Of a DNA stretch of 64,000 nt, positions 57,840 to 64,000 are shown piece by piece; position 1 is the first letter of the stretch, and every line of letters starts with the position of its first letter. The translations under genes and the position numbers were made by a program. The DNA comes from Streptomyces zingiberis (lineage in GTDB: Bacteria > Actinomycetota > Actinomycetes > Streptomycetales > Streptomycetaceae), in assembly GCF_012034935.1 (NCBI RefSeq), contig NZ_JAATEN010000010.1:152862-216861 (forward strand), in the 5' to 3' direction. A model generated the notes under the pieces. It was not told the DNA's origin, ran no database searches, and was given only the letters and a program-made list of their open reading frames with translations.

Positions 57840-59171
57840 ATGACACGTATGGACTCCACGACCACCACGACCGGACACCCTCGTACCGCCCCGGGGCGCC
57901 GCGCCTGGTGGGTGGCGGCCGTCAGCGGGCTGGCGATCGTCGCCGCGGGCGCCTTCTCCACGATGCCCGGCATCCTCCAGGCACCGCTGCACCACGAATT
58001 CCACTGGTCCCGGGGGGAGATCGGCTTCGCCGCCTCGGTGAACATGGTCCTCTACGGGCTCACCGCCCCCTTCGCGGCCTCCCTGATGGACCGTTTCGGC
58101 ATCCGCCGCGTCGTCGCCGCCGCGCTGGCGGCCGTCGCCGGTGGCGCCCTGCTCACCACGGTGATGACCGCCGCCTGGCAGTTCACCCTCTTCTGGGGCT
58201 TCCTGGTCGGCCTCGGCACCGGCTCCCTCTCCATGACCTTCGGCGCGCTCGTCACCAACCGCTGGTTCGTCCAGCGCCGTGGCCTGGTCACCGGAATCCT
58301 CTCCTCCGGCAGTGTGCTCGGGCAGATGGTCTTCCTGCCGGGGCTCTCCTGGATCATCGACCGCCACGACTGGCGCCCCGCGCTGTTCACCCTCGCGCTG
58401 GCCGCGCTGGCCGTGGCGCCGCTGATCCTGCTGGTGCTGCGGGACCACCCCGCCGACGTGGGGCAGCGCCCCTACGGCGGTGACACCTTCGTCCCCAAGC
58501 CGCCCCCGGTGCCCGGCGCGGCCCGCCGTACCGTCGCCGTGCTCCTCCAGGCCGCGCGGACCTTCCCGTTCTGGCTGCTCGCCGGCCTCTTCGCGATCTG
58601 CGGTGCCACCACCAACGGCATCATGTGGACCCACTTCGCGCCGGCCGCCCACGACCACGGCATGCCCGTGACCACCGCGTCCACCCTGCTCGCCCTCATC
58701 GGGGTGTTCAACGTCGCCGGGACCGTGGCCTCGGGCTGGCTCACCGACCGCGTGGACCCGCGCCGGCTGCTCGCCGTCTACTTCGTCCTCCGGGGCGCCC
58801 TGCTGGCGAGCCTGCCGCTGCTGATGGCCTCGTCCGTCAACCCGTCCATGATGGTCTTCGTGGCGCTCTTCGGCCTGCTCGACCTGGCCACCGTCCCGCC
58901 CGTCATCGCCCTGTGCCGCGAGTTCTACGGCGAGGACAGCGCGATCGTCTTCGGCTGGACGAGCGTCGCCCACCAGGTCGGGGCGGCGCTGGCCGCCTCC
59001 CTCGGCGGGGTCGCCCGCGACACCTTCGGCTCCTACGACCCGGTCTGGGTCACGCTCGGCGCCGCCTGCGTGGCCGCCGCAGGGCTCTCCCTCGCCGTCC
59101 GCCGCGCCCGCCCGCCGCGGGACCCGGCGGTCGTCACCGTGGAATCCGCCGACACCGCCGGGCGGAGGTAG
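57840..59171 (+). CDS. MFS transporter, OFA (oxalate/formate antiporter)-like
   Basis: A 443-aa twelve-helix secondary transporter (WWVAAVSGLAIVAAGAFS, VNMVLYGLTAPFAASLMDRFG, FWGFLVGLGTGSLSMTFGA, LLALIGVFNVAGTVASGWL) with the family motif MDRFGIRR between helices 2 and 3. The OFA/monocarboxylate group handles small organic acids. Placed downstream of the carrier-protein/EctC operon, it is the likely exporter (or importer) of the product. ATG at 57840; an in-frame ATG at 57849 is equally possible, and both have weak ribosome sites. Confidence 0.92.
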   Translation: MTRMDSTTTTTGHPRTAPGRRAWWVAAVSGLAIVAAGAFSTMPGILQAPLHHEFHWSRGEIGFAASVNMVLYGLTAPFAASLMDRFGIRRVVAAALAAVAGGALLTTVMTAAWQFTLFWGFLVGLGTGSLSMTFGALVTNRWFVQRRGLVTGILSSGSVLGQMVFLPGLSWIIDRHDWRPALFTLALAALAVAPLILLVLRDHPADVGQRPYGGDTFVPKPPPVPGAARRTVAVLLQAARTFPFWLLAGLFAICGATTNGIMWTHFAPAAHDHGMPVTTASTLLALIGVFNVAGTVASGWLTDRVDPRRLLAVYFVLRGALLASLPLLMASSVNPSMMVFVALFGLLDLATVPPVIALCREFYGEDSAIVFGWTSVAHQVGAALAASLGGVARDTFGSYDPVWVTLGAACVAAAGLSLAVRRARPPRDPAVVTVESADTAGRR

Positions 59172-59559
59172 GGGCGCCGGGCCGGGCCGCCGGGGCCCAC
59201 CTCCGGTGCTGCCCATGCCGCGGGTGCCGACGGTGGCACCCGCGGCCCGGTGGTACGGGCCGCGCTCGGGAGGCCACCGGTGGTGCGCCCGCCCGTGCGT
59301 CCGTCTTGCCTCTGTACCGCGCTCCGCCCCGTGCCTCCGCCTTGTCCCTGCACCGTGTCCGCCCTGCGTCCGGGGGCCTCGCCACGGGCTCCGGCTCCCG
59401 GTTGTCCACAGCCGGGAAGGCCGGGTCCCCCGCTGTCGGCCCGACCCGTTAACGTACCGACGGTGAGCGGGAGCTGACGGAGAAGCACCGCCGATCACGG
59501 GAGCCCGCGCACCGGCGGGGGCTCGCGGGGGACTCACCGGCGATCACGGGGGAGGGGCT
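59172..59559. other. Intergenic region, no gene
   Basis: Nearly 390 bases with repeated CCGCCCTG/CTGTACCG-like segments and no coding signals. The purine-rich GGGGGAGGGG at its end is the ribosome site of the next gene. Confidence 0.5.
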
Positions 59560-60234
59560 GTGCCGGACGTGCCGGACCTGCCGGACACACCGAACACACC
59601 GGACGCACCGGAGCCGCGCGGGCTGTCCGGCCCGCCGCGTCCGGGAGACCTGCCGGGGGTCGTGCCGGATCAGCCGGGGCTGCCGGCCCTGCCGGGCTTA
59701 CCGGAACCACCGGACCTGGCCGGGCGCATCGCCGCGGTCCGCGCGGGAAGCGGTCAACCGGCCGCCATGGTGGGGGAGTTCCGGCGGACGGTGGTGCTGC
59801 TGCCGCTGAGCGGCGGCCGCTGCATGACGGGCCGTCTCGGCGGCATCCGCTGGATCTACGCCTTCACCGGTGAGCCGCAGCTGGCCCGGTTCGCGCTGGC
59901 GCGCGGCCCGATGCCGGGCGAACGGCGGCAGCCCGGGGGGCCCGGAGGCCCCTGGGAGTACGCGTCCGTCCTCGGAGCGCGCGTGCTGGATGTCCTGGTC
60001 CCGGGGTCCGACGGCCCCACCGGGGTCGCGATCGACGTGGCGGAGGAGGACGGCGCGATGCTGCTGCCCCCGGTCCGCGGCATCGTCCCCGAGGCCGTCG
60101 CCGTGGACGCCCGGCCGGGTGACGCCCCGACGGGTGGCGCCGCCACGGCGGGCGTGCCGTCCGCCGGAGCCCCGCCGGCCGTGGAGTGGGCCGGCGGCGT
60201 GCCCGGCCCGCGCAGGAAGGGGTGGGGCGGATGA
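59560..60234 (+). CDS. SseB-like domain protein of a T7SS/toxin locus, 224 aa
   Basis: After a Pro/Leu/Asp-rich leader of 55 residues, the middle matches the SseB N-terminal domain: TVVLLPLSGGRCMTG, RWIYAFTGEPQLARFALARG, DVLVPGSDGPTGVAIDVAEED. The tail is Ala/Gly/Pro-rich. The GTG start follows GGGGGAGGGG. Its stop overlaps the start of the next gene (ATGA), and that gene is coupled to the RHS toxin. SseB-like proteins often accompany ESX/T7SS substrates in Streptomyces; a chaperone or delivery role is possible. Confidence 0.8.
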   Translation: MPDVPDLPDTPNTPDAPEPRGLSGPPRPGDLPGVVPDQPGLPALPGLPEPPDLAGRIAAVRAGSGQPAAMVGEFRRTVVLLPLSGGRCMTGRLGGIRWIYAFTGEPQLARFALARGPMPGERRQPGGPGGPWEYASVLGARVLDVLVPGSDGPTGVAIDVAEEDGAMLLPPVRGIVPEAVAVDARPGDAPTGGAATAGVPSAGAPPAVEWAGGVPGPRRKGWGG

Positions 60235-60929
60235 GCGGCGAGGGTGACCTGAACATCAGCCGCCAGGCGGTCGAGCTGATCACCAAGGGCCTGACCGCCG
60301 CGATCGGCGAACTGAAGGAGGTCGGTGACGGCACCGGCGCCCTCCAGGGCAGCGGTTTCGCCGAGCTGGCGCTGGCCCCGATGGAGGCGGGCGGCGCCGA
60401 ACTGGCCGACCCCTTCGAACAGTTCTGCGACCGGTGGGAGTGGGGCGTGCGCGCCCTCGTCCAGGACGCCAACGAACTGGCCGCCCGGCTCGGCCTCGCC
60501 GCCGGCCTGCTCCACGAGGAGGACGCCTACTGGGGCACCACCTTCAAGGTGACCGCCAACGCCGTCCTGGCCACCGGCAACCCGCACGCCACCGAGGAGG
60601 AACTCGGCCAACAGGGCTGGCTGGACATTGTCACCCCGGACGCCCCCGACTACAGTGCCGATTCCTTCCGCCAGGCCGGCGAGGACATGCGGCAGACCTG
60701 GCTCGACACCGGCCGCTCCGTGGCCACCGAAGGCGCCGGCGGCGAGGGCACCTCCGCGATCAGAGACCTCATCGGCCTGGACGACACCACCTACCGGCAG
60801 GGCGTCGACGAGGTCTTCGGCCCGTCTCCCGAGGAGCGCGCCGGCAGGGCCGAACGCGCCGGGGACGGCGAGCACCCCGGGCAGCGGGGCGCCGGCGGCC
60901 CGGACCACCCCGGCGGGGGTGACGGCTGA
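60231..60929 (+). CDS. WXG100-like helical protein, 232 aa
   Basis: A mostly helical protein with the general look of ESX/WXG100 substrates: ISRQAVELITKGLTAAIGE, ADPFEQFCDRWEWGVRAL, VQDANELAARLGLAAGLLH. The C-terminal third is polar and ends in a Gly-rich tail. There is no signal peptide, as expected for type VII export. It overlaps both neighbours (ATGA upstream, TGATG downstream), so its translation is tied to that of the toxin. It is probably the secretion partner of the RHS protein. Confidence 0.8.
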   Translation: MSGEGDLNISRQAVELITKGLTAAIGELKEVGDGTGALQGSGFAELALAPMEAGGAELADPFEQFCDRWEWGVRALVQDANELAARLGLAAGLLHEEDAYWGTTFKVTANAVLATGNPHATEEELGQQGWLDIVTPDAPDYSADSFRQAGEDMRQTWLDTGRSVATEGAGGEGTSAIRDLIGLDDTTYRQGVDEVFGPSPEERAGRAERAGDGEHPGQRGAGGPDHPGGGDG

Positions 60930-63900
60930 TGGCCGGTATCGGGGACTTCATCCCGGACGAGGTCGAACAGTGGGTCGAGGACCGCGCCGAGGACGTCGGC
61001 GAGGCCATCGACGACGCCGGCGACTGGACGGCGGACCGGCTGGACGACCTCGGCTGGCGGGGCGGCGCCCGCTGGGTCCGCGACACCTCCGACTCGGCCG
61101 CCAACGCCCTCGGCGCCGGCGTGGACGAGCTGCGGCTCGGCCAGAGCGAGGAGCCGAAGAAGCTCATCCACGGCAGCCCCGCCAAGCTGCGCTCCACCGC
61201 CGCCCACCTCACCGATTTCCGCACGGCGTTCGAGAGCGTCGGCAAGGGCCTGAAGGCCGTCGACCCGAGCACGCTGAAGGGCGAGGCGGCCGAGGCGTTC
61301 GCCGGGAAGCTCGCGGGCGAGCCGAAGCGCTGGTTCACCGCCGCCGACGCCTGCGAGAAGGCCGCCGAGGCGCTGGAGGACTTCGCGGTCACGGTGGAGT
61401 GGGCCCAGGGCCAGGCCGAACTGGCGATTGAGAAGTACCGGCGCGGGCAGCGGCTCACGGCGGAGGCCCGCACCGCGCACGCCGGCCGGATCGACGCGTA
61501 CAACGCGGCCGTCGAGGCGTACAACGCGGGCCCGGCGGAGCGCCGGGACCCGGCGTCACTCCCGGAGAAACCCGGCGCGTTCACCGATCCCGGCGCGACG
61601 GAGCGCGAGGCCGCCGAGGAACTGCTGGCGGAGGCGCGGCGCCAGCGGGACACCGCGCGGCGCGCCGCCGCCACCTCCGTCGGTGCCGCGCGGGACGAGG
61701 CCCCGGCCGCCCCGTCCTACGCCGAGCAGGTGCAGGACGGCGTCGTCGGCATGCGGCTCAATTCCTCGCATTTCCTCGGCGGTGTCCTCAAGGGCACCGC
61801 CGGGCTGCTCGACTTCGCCCACGCCGTCAACCCCGTCCACCCGTACAACGCCACCCACCCCGCCGAGTACGTCACCAACCTCAACTCGACCACGGCCGGC
61901 CTGCTCCGCACGGTCAACGACCCGGGCGCGGCGGTGACGTCGATGTGGAACGACTTCTCCCGGGACCCGGCCGAGGGCACCGGCCGTCTCCTCCCCGAAC
62001 TCCTCGGCACCCGCGGTCTCGGCTCGGCGAAGAAGGGGCTGAGCGCGGCCCGGGAGGGCGCGAAACCTGGCCGCTCCCTCCTCGACCGGGACGGGCACCG
62101 CGAGCACTCCACCCCCGACTGCGACAAGACCTGCAAGGGCACCGACCCGGTGGACCTCGCCACCGGCAGGATGTTCCTGCCGCAGACGGACGTGGCGCTG
62201 CCCGGCGCGCTGCCGCTGGTCTTCACCCGGCGCGCCGAGTCCGGCTACACCGCCGGACGCTGGTTCGGCCCGTCCTGGTCCTCCACCGCCGACCAGCGGC
62301 TGGAGATCGACGCGGAGGGCGTCGTCCTCGTCGCGGAGGACGGCCTGCTGCCGGCCTACCCGCACCCGGCGCCCGGCGAGCCGGTCCTCCCCGCGGCCGG
62401 CCCGCGCCGCCCCCTGGCCCGTACCCCCGAGGGCGACTACACCGTCACCGACCCGGCCACCGGCCTCGTCCGTCACTTCACCGGACCGGAGGGCGTGCCC
62501 CCGGGCGGCGACGGCGAGGCCCGCCTCGCGGAGATCACCGACCGCAACGGTCACAGCCTCACCTTCGAGTACACCGAGGACGGCGCTCCGGCCGCCATCG
62601 CCCACGGCGCCGGCCCCCGCCTGAGGTTCACCACCGCCGAGGGCCGGATCACCGCCCTTCACCTGGCGGGCGCCGCCGAGGACGGCACGGACCTGGAGCT
62701 GGTCCGCTACGGCTACACCGACGGCGACCTCACCGAGGTCACCGGCTCCTCCGGCCTCCCCCTCCGCTTCGCGTACGACGCCGACCACCGCGTCACCGCG
62801 TGGACGGACACCAACGACCGCCGCTACGACTACGTCTACGACGACCGCCACCGCTGTGTCGCCGAGGGTGGCACCGAAGGCCACCTCGCCCTCCGCATCG
62901 CCTACACCGACCCCGACCCGGCGACGGGCCACCGCACCACCACCGTCACCACCGCCCAGGGCCACACCACCCGCTACCTCATCGACGCGCGCCGCAACAT
63001 CCTCGCCGAGACCGACCCCACCGGCGCCGTCACCCGCACCACGTACGACGAGCGCGACCGCGTCGCCTCCCGCACCGATCCCCTCGGCCACACCACGGCC
63101 TTCCACCACGACGAGGCGGGTCACCTCACCGCCGTCCATCACCCCGACGGCACCACGTCCACGGCCACCTACAACGACCTGGGCCTGCCCACCACCGTCA
63201 CCCACCCAGGCGGCGCCACCTGGCAGCAGACCTATGACGCGTCGGGCAACCGCCTCACCCTCACCGACCCCTCCGGCGCCACCACCCACTACAGCTATGA
63301 CGGCCGCGGCCACCCCACGGCGGTCACCGACGCCCTCGGCCACACCACCACCCTCCACTGCGACGAGGCCGGGCGCCTCCGCACCGTCACCGACCCCCTC
63401 GGTGGTGCGACGCGCTACGAGCGGGACGCTTTCGGCCGGGTGGTGTCCGTGATGGATCCGGTGGGTGGGGTGACGCGTCTGGTGTGGTCGGTCGAGGGCA
63501 AGCTGCTCCGCCGCACGGGACCGGACGGCGCGGAGGAGTCCTGGGCGTATGACGGGGAGGGCAACTGCACCGCGTACACGGACGCGATGGGCGCCGTCAC
63601 CGAGTACGAGTACACGCACTTCGACCTGCTGTCCGCGCAGAGGGGCCCGGACGGCGCCCGCTACACCTTCGATCACGGCCCGGACCTGCTCCTGCGCACC
63701 GTCACCAACCCCCAGGGCCTGACCTGGACCTACGACTACGACGCGGCCGGCCGCCTCCGGTCGGAGACCGACTTCGACGGCCGCACCCTCACCTACACCT
63801 ACGACCCGGCCGGCCGCCTGGCCTCCCGCACCAACGCCCTCGGCCAGACGATCCGCTTCACCCACGACGCCCTGGGCCGCATCACCTCCAAGGACGCCGC

Positions 63901-64000
63901 CGGAGCCGTCACCCACTACACCTACGACCGCGCCGGCCGCCTCATCGAGACCTCGAACCCCGACGCGACGGTGCTCCTGCGCCGCGACCGCCTCGGCCGC
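60929..64000 (+). CDS. T7SS-signal/RHS-YD-repeat polymorphic toxin, 5' part (runs off the window)
   Basis: At least 1024 codons with no stop before the window ends. Residues 1-180 are the T7SS-type N-terminal domain (DEVEQWVEDRAEDVGEAID, LDDLGWRGGARWV, AADACEKAAEALEDFAVTV). Residues about 390-450 contain the DUF6531-type entry to RHS proteins (DPVDLATGRMFLPQTDVALP, LPLVFTRRAESGY). From about 520 onward come YD repeats (RFAYDADHRVTAWTD, TYDERDRVASRTDPLGHTT, TYDYDAAGRLRSETDFDGR, TYDPAGRLASRTNALGQ). The variable toxin tip and its immunity gene must lie beyond position 64000. The ATG overlaps the previous stop. Confidence 0.93.
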   Translation, partial: MAGIGDFIPDEVEQWVEDRAEDVGEAIDDAGDWTADRLDDLGWRGGARWVRDTSDSAANALGAGVDELRLGQSEEPKKLIHGSPAKLRSTAAHLTDFRTAFESVGKGLKAVDPSTLKGEAAEAFAGKLAGEPKRWFTAADACEKAAEALEDFAVTVEWAQGQAELAIEKYRRGQRLTAEARTAHAGRIDAYNAAVEAYNAGPAERRDPASLPEKPGAFTDPGATEREAAEELLAEARRQRDTARRAAATSVGAARDEAPAAPSYAEQVQDGVVGMRLNSSHFLGGVLKGTAGLLDFAHAVNPVHPYNATHPAEYVTNLNSTTAGLLRTVNDPGAAVTSMWNDFSRDPAEGTGRLLPELLGTRGLGSAKKGLSAAREGAKPGRSLLDRDGHREHSTPDCDKTCKGTDPVDLATGRMFLPQTDVALPGALPLVFTRRAESGYTAGRWFGPSWSSTADQRLEIDAEGVVLVAEDGLLPAYPHPAPGEPVLPAAGPRRPLARTPEGDYTVTDPATGLVRHFTGPEGVPPGGDGEARLAEITDRNGHSLTFEYTEDGAPAAIAHGAGPRLRFTTAEGRITALHLAGAAEDGTDLELVRYGYTDGDLTEVTGSSGLPLRFAYDADHRVTAWTDTNDRRYDYVYDDRHRCVAEGGTEGHLALRIAYTDPDPATGHRTTTVTTAQGHTTRYLIDARRNILAETDPTGAVTRTTYDERDRVASRTDPLGHTTAFHHDEAGHLTAVHHPDGTTSTATYNDLGLPTTVTHPGGATWQQTYDASGNRLTLTDPSGATTHYSYDGRGHPTAVTDALGHTTTLHCDEAGRLRTVTDPLGGATRYERDAFGRVVSVMDPVGGVTRLVWSVEGKLLRRTGPDGAEESWAYDGEGNCTAYTDAMGAVTEYEYTHFDLLSAQRGPDGARYTFDHGPDLLLRTVTNPQGLTWTYDYDAAGRLRSETDFDGRTLTYTYDPAGRLASRTNALGQTIRFTHDALGRITSKDAAGAVTHYTYDRAGRLIETSNPDATVLLRRDRLGR

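Noticed and set aside
57396..57840. N-terminal extension of the MFS transporter into the ectA-like gene
   Set aside because: The upstream frame is Arg/Pro-rich and overlaps the ectA-like gene; the hydrophobic helices begin only after 57840.

Overview
The window is high-GC (over 70 % for most of its length) actinobacterial DNA and is almost certainly from a Streptomyces chromosome. The signs are GTG/TTG starts, Tat and lipoprotein secreted enzymes, repeated XRE/DUF397/anti-sigma ATPase regulatory sets, a SapA-like spore protein, an S33 secreted aminopeptidase, and a T7SS/RHS toxin locus. No rRNA, CRISPR array, integrase or transposase was seen. Function calls come from reading motifs and remembered family sequences; no database was searched.

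Layout. 0.3-6.3 kb: secreted proteins (a small unknown, a GH127 beta-L-arabinofuranosidase with a ricin-type lectin tail, a tripeptidyl-aminopeptidase-like S33 hydrolase) and a hypothetical protein. 7.2-11.4 kb: a lower-GC patch with a LuxR-type regulator, a condensation-domain protein that ends in an incomplete adenylation subdomain and a dead carrier domain, a GT4 glycosyltransferase, and what looks like the amputated start of an adenylation domain. 11.8-17.5 kb: small secreted and membrane proteins, an XRE-TM-lectin protein, a SapA homologue and a zinc deaminase. 17.5-23.3 kb: a regulatory block (DUF397, two XRE regulators, two HATPase proteins), a lower-GC MrcB-N/PD-(D/E)XK nuclease candidate and a 5-FTHF cyclo-ligase-like gene. 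23.6-32.4 kb: a small secreted protein, a GNAT, a UPF0303 protein, a Gfo/Idh/MocA oxidoreductase, a HAD phosphatase and a GH6 lipoprotein.

32.5-37.9 kb: two tRNA-Lys(CTT) genes with nearly identical bodies bracket about 5.2 kb. Inside are a LuxR-type regulator, a 108-aa single-pass membrane peptide followed by a strong hairpin, an ABC ATPase and permease, a two-TM protein, an M50-type metalloprotease and a P-loop kinase. The peptide, hairpin, transporter and intramembrane protease together resemble a peptide production or processing operon that I do not recognise.

38-48.3 kb: an IclR-controlled catabolic locus with an EhuABCD-type ABC importer, DUF3830, an amidase, a D-2-hydroxyacid dehydrogenase and two AMDase/maleate-isomerase-family (EutA-like) proteins. 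48.6-51.7 kb: two hypothetical proteins and an LLM flavin monooxygenase.

52.2-59.2 kb is the most interesting part. A tightly coupled operon encodes a BtrK/exosortase-type fold-III PLP decarboxylase, an AcpS-type phosphopantetheinyl transferase fused in frame to a beta-alanyl-CoA ammonia-lyase-like hot-dog domain, an AMP ligase, an acyl carrier protein, an ectoine synthase (EctC), an EctA-like N-acyltransferase whose acetyl-CoA motif is altered, and an OFA-type MFS transporter. EctB and EctD are absent. A working hypothesis is that an amino acid is loaded on the carrier protein, decarboxylated and possibly deaminated, then transferred to diaminobutyrate by the EctA homologue and cyclised by EctC to an ectoine analogue with a different C2 substituent.

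59.6-64.0 kb: an SseB-like protein, a WXG100-like helical protein and the first 1024 codons of a T7SS-signal/RHS-repeat polymorphic toxin that runs off the window. Several genes in the window are followed by short tandem arrays whose first unit contains the gene's own TGA stop codon.
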